Positions 11,157-22,030 of a DNA stretch of 64,000 bases are shown here, one piece after another. Made by a program: the position numbers and the translations under genes. The DNA comes from Hexactinellida sp. DTS-2022 (lineage: Eukaryota; Porifera; Hexactinellida): positions 3,038,001-3,102,000 of the forward strand of contig JAPNXP010000013.1 in assembly GCA_028753945.1 (NCBI GenBank), in the 5' to 3' direction. Each line of letters starts with the position of its first letter. Within the stretch, counting starts at the first letter, position 1. The notes under the pieces are model-generated. The model saw only the letters and a list, made by a program, of their open reading frames with translations, had not been told where the DNA came from and ran no database searches.

Positions 11157-11236
11157 GTGTGTTAATTACTCAAAAATATTTGAAATCTAAAAATTGACAA
11201 CATTTAGGATGTTGATTCTATATAATTTATATGTAG
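11157..11236 (+). other. Predicted 80-bp intron in the Helitron gene
   Basis: The donor AATAAG|GTGTGT and acceptor TATATGTAG|GCCC join codons to give DKIRPEEIDLVITAEIPD-like sequence, the standard Helitron text at this place. The interior is AT-rich with in-frame stops. GT and AG ends are directly visible; splicing is inferred. Confidence 0.65.
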
Positions 11237-12439
11237 GCCCGAAGAAATAGACCTGGTTATTACTGCAGAGATCCCCGATAAGGAGGAAGACATGCGGCGC
11301 TCTAAACAGGAACTCACCCTGCATGGTTGACCGACAGTGCACCAAGGGATTCCCAAAGCAGTACCTCGAATGCACAGAACAAGGAAATGACAGCTACCCC
11401 AAATATCGCCGCCGAAAGCCAGAAGATGGTGGCAGGACAGGAAAGATAATGATGCGCTAGGATGGCAAACAGGTTGAGCAGGTCACCAACCAGTGGGTTG
11501 TACCCTACAATCCCTTCCTACTGCGCCAGTTTAACTGCCACATAAACGTGGAGATCTGCAGCAGCATTAACAGTATTAAATATGTCCTCAAATATATCAC
11601 GAAGGGAACCGACCAGGCGGTATTCCAACTGCAGAACACCGAGCAGGGGGACAACCAACAGCAAACAACCCAGTCCAAGGCAGTGGACGAGATCGCCCAG
11701 TTCCAGAATGCCAGGTATGGAGGAAGCATCGAAGCAGCCTGGCGTATCCTTGAACACCCCACTCACGAACACTTCCCACCTGTGGTTGGCCTGGCAGTGC
11801 ATCTGGAGAACGATCAGAGGGTAATGTTCACCGAAGCTAATGCCTTGAAGAGAGCACAGAGTGCACCTCCAGCAACTACCCTGACAGCCTTCTTTGATCT
11901 GTGCACCACGGACAACTTTGCCAAGACCCTGAAGTGCCCAGAGTTGCCCGAGTACACACTTGGAACAAGGGTATCAAGCAGTGGCAGCGACGTAAGAGAG
12001 GAAGATTGGTAGGCTGAGAGGATCAAGGTTACGATATACGGAAGGTGCATGCCATCGGTAGGATATATACAGTTAGTCCCAGGGCGGGAGAATGCTACTA
12101 CCTGCGGCTCTTGCTTAACGAAGTATCCGGCCCCACTTCTTTTCAGTACCTCAAGACAGTCAACAACGATATCTATCACACATATCGGGAAGCCTGCCTG
12201 GCCAGAGGACTCTTGGAAAATGACCAACACCTTAGTCTGGCAATAGAGGAGGCCACTGTTACCCAGTCTCCTACCAACCTAAGGAGCCTCTTGGCCATCA
12301 CCTCACTACATGTATGCCCACCAACCCTGTAGAGTTGTGGATCCTCTTCAAGGACCAGCTGTCTGAGGATTTCCTCCACCAGCACAGACGCAGAATTAAC
12401 AATCAAGAGGCCAACTACAATAATGATATATACAACCAG

Positions 12440-12522
12440 GTACTTGAGCATAATTTTTCCAGTGACCTAGCGTGATCTATTTGAACCTGCAAGACATATT
12501 CTTAACCTTCTTACCCTTTTAG
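12440..12522 (+). other. Predicted 83-bp intron in the Helitron gene
   Basis: The donor AACCAG|GTACTTGAG and acceptor TTACCCTTTTAG|GCGCTT join IYNQ to ALCSLEDKV, which is the normal Helitron sequence before the helicase domain. A pyrimidine-rich tract precedes the AG. Together with the 80-bp intron it indicates a eukaryote with very short introns in this element. Confidence 0.65.
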
Positions 12523-14033
12523 GCGCTTTGTTCACTGGAAGACAAAGTAAATATGATGGGTGGTCAGCCACTTCCAGTCTATGGCCTGCCTGCCCCGGAG
12601 AAAGTAACCGAAGACCGACTTGCAAGAGAATACCATAGAGAAGTGGACTACGACCATGAGGAGTTGGCTATCCTGACTGAAAATCTACAAGACAACCTTA
12701 CCAACGACCAGCGCCAGGTCTACAACGCATTCCTCGAAATGCTTGAGCATGACAACGATACCACCAATAACAACAAGAACATCATGTTTCTCGATGCTCC
12801 GGGCGGCACTGGCAAGACATACCTCATCAACCTCATCCTCAACAAGATCAGGTCCCAGGGCAAGATCGTGCTGGCAACAGCCTCTAGCGGCATTGCTGCC
12901 ACCCTCTTGCAAGGCGGAAGAACACTCCACAGTACTTTCAAAGTACCCCTGGACACGCACAGAATGGATCAACCCACCTGCCGCATCACTGGCAACTCAC
13001 CCATGGCTAAAGTTATTCGTGATGCAGCTTCTATCATCGTGGACGAGGCACCCATGACGCACAAGTCTGCATTTGATGCTCTCGCGGAATCTGCGGTGAC
13101 TTTAGGCAGATTCTACCGGTTGTCAAGAATGGGACAAGGGCTAATATTGTCAATGCCAGCCTGAAAAAATCTCACCTGTGGGGCCAAATCAGGATAATGA
13201 AACTAAATACCAACATGAGGGCCCATCTGAGTGGTGACGTAGGTGCTGCTGACTTCGCCAGACTCCTCCTTTCAATTGGTGACGGACGTGTTCCTTAGTT
13301 TGCAAAGCCGGACACCATCACCATCCCAACAGAGCTGTGCAAGAGTGTGAACAACCTGGAGGAACTCAAGGCTCAAGTTTATCCAAACCTGGATGTCAAC
13401 AGTACCAAGCCAGAGTGGCTTGCTGAGCGGGCGATCGTCTCCCCATTTAAAACTAACGTTAACAAACTCAACACTTGGCTGATGAACGAATTTCCTGGAG
13501 AGGAAAAGGAATATGCGTCTGTGGACAGTGCCATGAACGACAATGAGGCGGTACAGTACCCAGTTGAGTTCCTCAACTCCCTGGAGCTGACTGGGATGCC
13601 GAGACACATCCTCAAACTAAAGGTGGGATCTCCCATCATGGTTCTCAGGTCCTTGGAGCCGCCCAAGACAACAAACGGCACCCGCTGCGTCGTGACCCGA
13701 TTGTACCAGAACCTAATTGAGGCAACTATCTCCTGCGGCCCTTACAAAGGCGAGGTGGTTCTATTGCCAAGGATCCCACTCATACTATCCGATACAGAGC
13801 TGCCCTTTCAGTTCCGCCGCCTGCAATTTCCAATAAGACCATGTTTCGCCATGACGGTGAATAAATCACAGGGTCAGACATTCAAAGCCATTGGAGTGGA
13901 CCTCTCCTCTCCATGTTTTACTCATGGCATGTTCTACGTGGCAGTATCTAGATTAGGAAGTTCCAAAAAACTATGTATATTAGCCCCAAACCAATGTACG
14001 AGAAATGTTGTATATCCAGAAGCTCTATACTAA

Positions 14034-14597
14034 GTCTTCAGTATGTTATCTAAGCACACGTATTATTATTTACTCCTTACAATATTCCAATTATTGCCGC
14101 GGCGAAACGCCACTCATACTAACTAAACCCACTGGAATTCACTTTCTATATCTGATTCATCAGAGATCGTAATCCATGCCAGAACTAGGACACCACGACA
14201 TAATACAGAGGCAAAACATAACAACATAATAACCAACTGGAATTCACAGCTTACAAATAATCTAACTATACAGGACAGATTAATTTTCCCTGCACAATTC
14301 TGGGTACTGTCAGGTCAGGAAGCACGTAAATTTCAATATTCCTTTTTACAACACTCTAAGCCCCAATACTGACAAATGATACTTCGAATATACAGTTATC
14401 TTCTGCACTTCCCAAGTGGTAATACCACTAAAGAGGTAGAGATATAACAAGTTCGTTAGAACATAATGATATTTTGCAGGAACTAGCAAGAAGCCTTTTT
14501 GTGGCGGAGGCGGCGCTTCGGCTATTAGTAATACCATCAATAACATATGTAAATATGATTATTTACTCATTATAAGACATCCCGTGAATTTGAATAC
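14034..14597 (+). other. Helitron 3' untranslated region
   Basis: About 560 bp between the helicase stop and the terminal hairpin. It holds GCCGCGGCGAAACGCC near 14097, a word close to the terminal hairpin (14598-14613), and a related GGAGGCGGCGCTTCGGCT near 14506. These may be remnants of earlier 3' ends. No gene seen. Confidence 0.5.
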
Positions 14598-14624
14598 CGC
14601 GGCGAAGCGCGGGTACTCGGCTAG

Positions 14625-17276
14625 TATACAATAGTCTTATATGGTGGCAAAAGTACATCTCTATAACAACAATTGTGCTTATTGTGCTGCCCCACTAAGA
14701 AATATACATTAGTATTTGACGATGAGCAAAAGGAACTCTCTATAATAACAAGGGTGCTTATTATCTGCCTACTAAGAAATATACATTAGTCTTTTACGGT
14801 GCCCAAAAGTACCCTCTATAATAACAACTGTGCATTTAATGCTGCCCTACTAAGAAATACACAGCAGTCATAGACGGGGACAAAAGGTAACTCTCTATAA
14901 TAACAACTGTGTATATCCAGCTGCCCTACTAAGAAATATACATTAGTCATTGACGATGCACAAAAGTAATTCTCTATAATAACAAATGTGCATATTATGC
15001 TGCCCAACTAAGAAATATACATTAGTCATAAACAGTGCGCAAAAGTGCCTCTCCATAATAACAACTGTGCTTTTTATGCAGCCCGACTAAGAAGTATACA
15101 TTAGTTAAAAAGGTGTGCTAAAGTATCTCTCTATAATAACAACTGTGCTTATTATGTTGAACAACTAAGAAATCCACAATAATCATTGACGGTGCCAAAA
15201 GGTACCTCTCTAAAATAACATCTGTGCTTAATATGCTGCCCGATAAGAAATAACATTAATCATAAACGGTACGCAAAGGTTCCTCTCTATAATAACAACT
15301 GTGCATATTATGCTCCCCAATAAGAACACAGTGGAGCCTCCCATAACGGACACTCCAAATAGCGGACAACCTCTAAATAACGGACAACCCTCGTGGCACG
15401 GATTTATTTATTTAGCATATGTCTAATAGAAAAGCAACCTCTAAATAGCGGACAACCTCTAAATAACGGACAACGATTCCGGTCCCAAGGTGTCCGTTGT
15501 TCAGAGGCTCTACTGTATACATTTGTATTAGATGGTGCACAGAGGTACCTCTCTATAATAACATCTGTGCTTATTATGCTGACGAATAAGAAATATACAT
15601 TAGTCATAAACGGTGCGCAAACGTTCCTCTATATTTTAACAACTGTATGTATAATGCTGCCCGACTAAGGAATGTACACTAGAAATAAACGGGAACAAAA
15701 GTACCTCTCTATAATAACAAGTGTGCTTATTATGCTGCCGGAATAAGATATATACATTAGTCATGACGGTGCGTAAAAGTACCTCTCTATAATAACAACT
15801 GTGCTTATTATGCTGCTCGACTTAGGAATATACTATTGTCATAAACGGTGTCAAAAGTACCTGTCTATCATGACAACTGTGCATTCAATGCTTCCTACTA
15901 AGAAATACACACCAGTTATAGACGGGGCCCAAAGGTAAATCTCTATAATAACAACTGTGTTTATCATGCTGCCCTACTAAGAAGTATACATTAGTTGTTG
16001 ACGATGCACAAAAGTACGTCTATGATAACAATTGTGCTTATTATTCTGCCCGAGCAAGAAATACAGATTAGTCATAAACAGTGCGCAAAATACCTCTCTA
16101 TAATAACATCTTTGCATATTATGCTCCCCACAAAGAATATACATCTGTCTAATTCGTTCCGCAAAAGTACCTCTCTATAATATAAACTGTGCATATTAAG
16201 CTCTCCGACAAAGAAATCTACATTAGTCTTAAACAATCGCAAAAGTACCTCTCTATACTAACAATAGTGTTTTTTATGCTGCCCGACTAAGAAATATACG
16301 TACATTAGTCAAAGGTGTGCTAAAGTACTTCTCTATAATAACATCTGTGCTTATTATGCTGCCCAACTAAGAGATATGCATTAGTCATAAACAGTACGAA
16401 AAAGTACCTCTCTATAATAACATATGTTCTTATTATGTTGCCCGAATATGAAATATAGATTAGTCATAAAGGGTGCGGAAAAGAACCTCTCTATAATAAC
16501 ATCTGTGCTTATTATGCTTCCCTACTTATGAATATACATTAGTCATAGACAATGCACAAAAGTACGTCTCTATAGTAACAATTGTGCATATTATGCTGCC
16601 CGACTAAGAATTATACATTTGTTACAGACTGTACCAAAATGAACCTCTCAAATATAACAACTGTGCTTATTATGCTGCCCGACTAAGAATTATACATTTG
16701 TTACAGACTGTACCAAAATGAACCTCTCAAATATAACAACTGTGCTTATTATGCTGCCCAACTAAGAATTATACATTAGTCATAGAGGGGGCCCAAAAGT
16801 ACCTCTCTATAATACCAACTGTGCATATTATTCTGCCCTACTTAGACATATACATTAGTCATAAAAGGTGCCCAAAAGTACCTCTCTATAATAACATCTG
16901 TGCTTATTATGCGTCCTACTAAGAAATATTCATTATTCATAGACGGGGCCCCTAAGTACCGCTCTATAATAACAAATGTGCTTATTATGCTACCCGATAA
17001 GAAATATACATTAGTCATAAAAGGTGCCCAAAAGTACCTCTCTATAATAACATCTGTGCTTATTATGCGTCCTACTAAGAAATATTCATTATTCATAGAC
17101 GGGGCCCCTAAGTACCGCTCTATAATAACAAATGTGCTTATTATGCTACCCGATAAGAAATATACATTAGTCATAAACGGTGCGCAAAATACCTCTCTAT
17201 AATAACAACTGTGCTTATTATGCTGCCCTACTAAGAAATATACATTAGTCATAGACGGTGCCCAAAAGTACCTGGC
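14625..17276 (+). repeat. Large Sat A array, about 33 units
   Basis: Units of about 79 bp with variable identity. A longer duplicated block is visible: about 16890-17030 is repeated almost exactly at about 17030-17170, and 16600-16680 at 16680-16760, so recent local duplications have occurred. A pogo-type MITE interrupts it at 15329-15515. The 26-residue periodic open frames on both strands are by-products of a unit length near 78 bp. Confidence 0.9.
15329..15515. mobile_element. pogo/Tigger-type MITE in Sat A
   Basis: The left end CAGTGGAGCCTCCCATAACG and right end (inward) CAGTAGAGCCTCTGAACAAC are inverted repeats. Interior words AATAACGGACAAC repeat in tandem. The right flank is TA; the left flank is CA, one change from TA. 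The uninterrupted Sat A sequence there is AAGAATATACATT, consistent with TA-targeted insertion. Confidence 0.75.
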
Positions 17277-17279
17277 ATC

Positions 17280-17400
17280 TAAATAATCACCTGGCAACGA
17301 CCTTAAATCTTCGAATTATCAATTTGGGATTTTTTTAGTGTTATTGGAACAAAAAATGGTTTTACTTGATTTTAATCTCTTAAATGAAGGTAGATGACAG
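17280..17400 (+). repeat. Sat B unit (partial) adjoining Sat A
   Basis: Matches the Sat B words GGCAACGACCTTAAATCTTC, TCAATTTGGGA, AACAAAAAATGGTTTTAC and TCTTAAATGAAGGTAGATGA. It directly follows the last Sat A unit. Confidence 0.75.
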
Positions 17401-17645
17401 GGCTGCGGTAATAGTAATATGTAATAGTATTTGTATAGTAACGATCACATTTTTGAAGTTACAGCAATTTTGATAATTAATAGTGTTTCAAAAAGGATGT
17501 AATAGTAATATTAATAGTTATAGAACGTATTGTAATAGGAATTATCTACTACAATTCTAGAACTTTTATTAAATTTAGTTGTTTGTTTTTGTTTTTTGTA
17601 TTAAATCAATTTATCTTCCTTAACAAGAAATATACATACACAAAA
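17400..17645 (+). repeat. Repeat X, uninterrupted copy
   Basis: An AT-rich repeat with GTAATAGTAATATT-like words. A second copy is split among 19745-19835, 21881-22030 and 24787-24845. The uninterrupted order here (AATATTAATAGTTATAGAAC, then ATTGTAATAGGAATTATCTA, then ACTTTTATTAAATTTAGTTG) gives the pre-insertion sequence for the Helitron and the P element in the other copy. Confidence 0.8.
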
Positions 17646-17799
17646 TATACATACACTAATTGTTTACATGAAGCAGAGGAGAAGGATCGCAAGGAACATA
17701 TGAACCATACTAGGCAGTCCACCAGAAGTCCAATGTTGAAACTAGTACAATATTAGGTACAAAATAATGTGTTCTTATTGTGATGTCAACGATCCCATG
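17646..17799 (-). other. Probable LINE 3' untranslated region
   Basis: Sequence between repeat X and the C-terminal end of the LINE frame. No gene is visible; position suggests the LINE 3' end, but the boundary is not marked by a poly-A or short repeat. Confidence 0.35.
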
Positions 17800-19740
17800 T
17801 TACGGATGGTTTATCTGGATTAAAGTATTTGATCTTCCTCTTATAAAACTCATTACAATGTTTTGTAAAGAGGAAGGGTTGAGGTTAGATAATCTCAAAA
17901 ACTTGGGAGTCAAGTTGGGACAATTATTCCATAGATGCGGTATTTTATTATAAAATGTTTGCTTATATAATTCTGTTCTACAATGTCTCAATTTAAGTTT
18001 GCCCTCTGAAAACGATCTCAGTCTTTTGTCTGAACAAAAACTTATATAAGACTCGAAATCGCATTTATAAAGCCCACATTTCATCTTTTAGAAAGTTGAT
18101 AAGTATTTAACTTCTCTGCGGTAGACAAGAGGTGATAATTTAAAAAGTTCTAATCTCATAGGGTAGTCTAATTCTGACAATAGGAGTCTCGTTGCCCGTA
18201 GCTGCTCACCTTCAATTAATTTAACTAAATAAAGAGATTTGGGATTCCAGATCTCGGAGGCATACTCGAGATGAGAGCGTACCAACGCGGTGTACAAGGA
18301 TCTGAAAGTAGGCAAAAGGTTCTTAACTCCGTGTAAAGTGCGACGAATAAAGCCTAGCATCTTATTCGCCCGACTAACAACATCCTGAATATGATGTTTG
18401 AAGCGAGCATCACTTGTAAATAAGACTCGAAGATCGCGTTGAGATTGCACTCTTTTTAATGTTTGATCTCTGATAGTGTAATCGAAGTGAATAGGTGTCC
18501 GTTTCCTTGTTGCATGTTTCACTCCACTCTGTCATCTTGTCAATATCACTCTGTAGAGCTAAACAGTCTTCGGTCGAGCGTATTAGGCGCAGACATTTGG
18601 CGTCGTCTGCAAACAGCGCAAGGGTGGTGCAATCCGAGACAACATCAGGCATGTCATTAATAAAAAACTAAAAATAGTAGAGGTCCAATTATTTACCCCT
18701 GGGGAACACCAGATGTAACTTTAAGCCATTCTGAGGCTTTACCATCTATAACCACTCTTTGTAATCTTCCATCTAGGTAGCTTGTGAACCACTGTAATAA
18801 AGGGCCTCTTATACCTAACTTCCCAAGTTTGTGAATGAGACGCACGTGAGATACCGAATCAAAGGCCTTTGTAAAGTCTAAGATTATACAATCGGTCTGG
18901 TTGCCCTTGTCGATTCCTTTGGCTATAAGGTGAAATGTATTAAGGAGCTGAGTTGTACATGAGCGACCTTTTACAAAACCATGTTGGAGGTGGTAAAATT
19001 GATTATCAAGAAATAGAAATAATTTATCATAAACACAACGCTCTGTTATCTTTGAAATAAGACTGAGTAGAGTTAGGAAGGTAGTTGGACACATCTTCAT
19101 TGTTACCCTTCTTGAAGATTGGTATTATATTTGCACATTTCCACCCTTTAGGGATTTGACCGAGGCGCAAGGACATATTGAATAAACCCGTGAGAGAGGG
19201 GAAATTTCATATGCACATTCCTTCAGGAGCCTTCCAGGCAGTTCATCTGAAACAAAAGCTTTCGAAGGATCAATTGCTTTCAAAAACTTTAACACCTCTT
19301 CATCACAGGTCTGAATAAGCTGTAACCCATTAGATAGATTAGGCAATGTGGCTAAAGATGGTTGATCCTCTGGCTTGGGGAACACAGAACAGAAAGATTT
19401 GTTGAATAGTTCGGCCTTCTCGATAGAACTAGAAGCTTTCACTTGGCACATATTCACTGTATTTGGAATCCTGGGGACTTAGTATTAGCCCTGTAAAGGA
19501 CCAGAATAGCTTCGGATTCTCTTTTAGGTTATCCTGAAAGGTTGATAAAAACTCATAGTATTTTCGTTTTGTCTCGCTCTTTAATAATTTTACAATTTTT
19601 CTATAGCGTTCCCAGAGTAACTGAGAATTGGAATGTTTAGCCTTTCTAACGAGTTTTTCCTTTTTTTTTTTTGAGAGCATTATGATTTCACCATCAATCC
19701 ATTTGGGCGATTTGGAATCGTTTATCTTCATTTTGGGCAC
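17800..19740 (-). pseudogene. Jockey/CR1-group LINE reverse transcriptase, 5'-truncated and broken
   Basis: The minus strand encodes, in order: a basic pre-RT linker (SPKWIDGEIIMLSKKKKEK, about 19700), the RT start (LKAIDPSKAFVSDELPGRLL, about 19250), the RT core LDFTKAFDSVSH (about 18870) and SGVPQG (about 18700), the catalytic box LFADDAK (about 18600) and the thumb (RDLRVLFTSDARFKHHIQDV, then SHLEYASEIWNP) to about 18090, ending with a C-terminal segment to 17800. Frameshifts or stops separate at least six pieces, for example TAA just after SGVPQG. The apurinic endonuclease domain is absent, as expected for a 5' truncation. The RT with SGVPQG and FADD is typical of jockey, CR1 and related clades; I cannot choose between them. 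No poly-A tail or target duplication is evident. Confidence 0.85.
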
Positions 19741-19744
19741 AAAT

Positions 19745-19835
19745 GTATATTAGTAACGATTACATTTTAGAAGTAATAGTAATTGTGATAATTAATAGTG
19801 TTTCAAATAGGATGTAATAGTAATATTAATAGTAA
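19745..19835 (+). repeat. Repeat X, second copy (left part)
   Basis: About 88 percent identical by eye to 17437-17526. It ends at AGTA just before the Helitron terminus at 19836. Its continuation is at 21881-22030 and then 24787-24845. Confidence 0.75.
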
Positions 19836-19842
19836 CTAGCGC

Positions 19843-20323
19843 CAGGGTTGGGGCCGATTACTTTCAGATGATTACGATTACGATTACGATTTATATTTTT
19901 TAAACGATTATGATTACGATTACGATTACGTTCTATAATTTATTTGTGATTACGATTACGATTACTATTACTATAAACTTGTTATGATTACAATTATGAA
20001 AATAACCCAAAATGTATACTAAATGCGGTCTGGCCAAGTCTGATAAATTCGAATCTAAAAGTACTAACAATAATTAAAAGTGTCAATTTCACTGTTACAG
20101 TATATATTATGATGGAATTCAAATTAATGTGACTGTTATTGAATAAAAGCACTTTCGCAGGTGCAATACTACGAATTGATAATATATCCTTAATTTCAAA
20201 GATAATACGCTAATAAAATAGCATGATTACGATTACGATATGATTACACTCTAATAGAATCATCTGATTATGATTACGATTACGATTCAGCGAAATGTGT
20301 AATCGTAATCGGCCCCAACCCTG
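19843..20323. mobile_element. hAT-type MITE with GATTAC repeats
   Basis: Ends CAGGGTTGGGGCCGATTAC and its complement, flanked by the exact 8-bp duplication ACTAGCGC (19835-19842 and 20324-20331). Arms and interior are rich in ATTACG/GATTAC words. There is no coding. It sits across the 3' terminus of HeliN copy 1, so it is younger. Confidence 0.85.
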
Positions 20324-20825
20324 ACTAGCGCGCTTCGCTTGCCAGGTCGCTTCGCGGCAGAACACAACCACACACCAACCACTTCGCGGTTGGTGTGTGG
20401 TTTATTTATATACTCCTAATATTGATTATAATGCGTAAATAGGCCTAAATAGTCAAATTTAACAATGTTAAAATTTAATGATTACGTCATCATGCGATAA
20501 AGAGTAAGCATAGTGGCGATCTGGTCAGACCAACGTGCCCGCATCATTAATGTCCATGTTCTATTAAATTTTCAGATTTTTGTATCTTAAAGGGCGCGAA
20601 TTAAGTGCGATTAAGTGAATTTTCAGGGTTCTCGAAATGTGACAATGACGTCATAACTTGTCGAGGTGTTAAAAATTTTGAGTGGAAACCTCAACTTGTT
20701 GGCGGGTGCCAAAAGTTACCCCTATATGCCAAAAATCACATTTGGAAACCGTCCACTTTCTTCAATCAACTCGTAACATACAAATAAAAATATATATATA
20801 TAAATATATATATACTATATACACA

Positions 20826-21640
20826 TCTTATTATTAAATCTCGATTGTTGTGTGTGTGTGTGTGTGTGTTTGTTTGTCCGGATTGTATTAAAGTGACGGG
20901 GGGGATAGAAAGTTAGAAACCGCATTAATATATGAGATATTCACTAACTTTCAAATGTTATAATATGTAAACAAGTATGCTGAACACGAATTTCGCGGTT
21001 ATAATTTTCTAATATGAATATTTGTTGTTGTTGTTTACACAAAATAGGTAAACAAATTAATGAAAATTCAAAATCAACCTAGAAGTTAGCTTCCAACGGG
21101 TATTATAGGTAAACAAGTATGCTGAACACGAATTTCGCGTTTATAAATTTATAATATGAATATTTGTTGTTGTTGTTTACACAAAATAGGTAAACAAAAA
21201 AATGAAAATTCAGAATCAACCTAGAAGCTAGCTTTCAACGGGTATTGTAGGTAAACAAGTATGCTGAACACGAATTTCGCGTTTAAATTTTCTAATATGA
21301 ATATTTGTTGTTGTTTGTTGTTGTTCACTCAAAATAGCTAAACAATTTAATGAAAATTCAAAATCAACCTAGAAGTTAACCTTCAATAGGTATTATAAGT
21401 AAACAAGTGTGCTGAACACGAATTTCGCATTTATAAAATTCTAATATGAGTATTTGTTGTTGTTGTTGTTTACACAAATAGGTAAACAAATTAATGAAAA
21501 TCAAAATCATAACGTCCCTATCTACCATTTCCATGGTAGAAAATGTGAGAAGTAAGGCCGCACAGCGGCCGTTAACTTGAGGTGCGTAGCACCAATCTGT
21601 CGCAAAGCGACCGAGACAGAAGGGCTCGTATATATATATA
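20826..21640 (+). mobile_element. Possible second Helitron-like insert with tandem array
   Basis: TCTTATTATTAAATCTCGAT, a (GT)n run, then TTTGTTTGTCCGGATTG look like an animal Helitron 5' end. A similar start is at about 60290-60360. The right part has GC-rich hairpin words (GGCCGCACAGCGGCC, GTCGCAAAGCGAC) near 21555-21615. The exact 3' terminus is not clear. Confidence 0.45.
20950..21500 (+). repeat. Tandem array, about 4 units of roughly 145 bp
   Basis: Each unit contains GTAAACAAGTATGCTGAACA, CGAATTTCGCG, AATATTTGTTGTTGTTG and AATCAACCTAGAAGTTAGC. The same unit forms a longer array at 60400-61240. Confidence 0.85.
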
Positions 21641-21725
21641 TATACACATATATATATATATATACACCGCCAGATCGTGTCCCTAAATCTCACATATTTA
21701 GGGACATATGTCCCCAAATACTCCA
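21640..21725. repeat. TA-rich simple repeats
   Basis: Runs of TATATATA with TACACA interruptions, then a short AT-rich stretch. No gene. Confidence 0.6.
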
Positions 21726-21886
21726 TAAAAACACACTTTTATGGTGAATTTCCTTATAGGGAATTTAGCTTTTTTTTAGCTAAATTGTGTTTAAAAAATG
21801 CTAAACTTTTAAATATGTCCTAAATGTTACATTCAGAGAAATGCTTTTAGACACCCAGGCTTGTGTTTTAATAGTATAGATAGAAC

Positions 21887-22002
21887 CATAGCATTCTATA
21901 CTCTAAGGCAATGCCGCGGTTGAATGGACTTGGACCATGGATGAACTAGTATAGTCAACTTAATATATGCCGCGACATTGCCTTAGAGTATAGAATGCTA
22001 TG
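21887..22002. mobile_element. 116-bp MITE with 31-bp TIRs and 8-bp TSD
   Basis: The ends start CATAGCATTCTATACTCTAA and are near-perfect inverted repeats out to GGCAATGCCGCGG. The flanks are the exact 8-bp repeat GATAGAAC (21879-21886 and 22003-22010). The CATAGC start and 8-bp duplication suggest a P-superfamily-like or related element, but there is no coding to prove it. Its target straddles the end of HeliN copy 1 at 21880, so it is younger. Confidence 0.85.
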
Positions 22003-22030
22003 GATAGAACCTATTGTAATAGGAATTATC

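Larger units (their letters stand above)
8489..14033 (+). pseudogene. Helitron Rep-helicase (HUH nuclease plus PIF1-like helicase), broken
   Basis: The ORF starts MPLKKRSHVSNDSKTRC and runs into four 75-bp repeats encoding EEQRELRLERDRTATAAIRS, an Arg/Glu-rich N-terminal repeat common in Helitron proteins. After a frameshift near 8755 the CNFCKA...GICCSGGKV zinc-binding block appears (8938-9010). At 9299-10072 come RRYNIQTAAEVAI and HPGYVPLQYPLHFP. The Rep core follows in shifted frames: TCNPKWPEI (about 10125) and the HUH motif GLLHAHIL (about 10310), then SIKYVLKYITKG (11570-11607) with the catalytic Tyr region. The helicase shows APGGTGKT (Walker A, about 12796), IIVDEAPM (Walker B), a frameshifted FRQILPVVKNG, and TVNKSQGQT near 13860. 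Stops or frameshifts lie near 8755, 10070, 12010, 13095 and 13299. Two short introns are predicted. Confidence 0.85.
7793..14624 (+). mobile_element. Helitron, 6.8 kb, with terminal features
   Basis: The 5' end TCTATATAAATAAAGTAG, followed by GTTTGTATGTCTGTCTGTC, is a typical animal Helitron start and is preceded by A. The 3' end carries a hairpin (CCGCGGCGAAGCGCGG, 14598-14613), then GTACTCGG and the terminal CTAG (14621-14624), followed by T. A|TC...CTAG|T fits Helitron insertion between A and T. Rep and PIF1-like helicase coding sequence lies between (8489-14033). A 787-bp long-TIR element (10343-11129) is inserted in the Rep region. Several stops make it non-functional. Confidence 0.85.
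19836..21880 (-). mobile_element. Non-autonomous Helitron (HeliN) copy 1
   Basis: On the minus strand the 5' end is TCTATACTATTAAAACACAA (at 21880) and the 3' end is GCAAGCGAAGCGCG then CTAG. A hairpin of the type CACACCAACC...GGTTGGTGTG lies near 20370-20400. Related copies are at 42888-43396, 43821-44313 and, in the other orientation, 37034-38445. No Rep-helicase is present. A hAT MITE (19843-20323) lies 7 bp inside the 3' end, and a tandem array (20950-21500) lies near the 5' end. The flanks join as repeat X. Confidence 0.75.

Noticed and set aside
12685..12972. Minus-strand frames opposite the Helitron helicase
   Set aside because: Shadows of the strongly conserved plus-strand PIF1-like domain.
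16842..17297. 151-residue minus-strand frame with 26-residue repeats (MTNVYFLVG...), and similar frames elsewhere in Sat A
   Set aside because: Period equals the satellite unit (about 78-79 bp); both strands are open in the same way and the units contain ordinary satellite variation, so it is not a protein gene.
21376..21726. 116-residue minus-strand frame
   Set aside because: Runs through the tandem array, a TA microsatellite and a Helitron end; low complexity, no conserved text.
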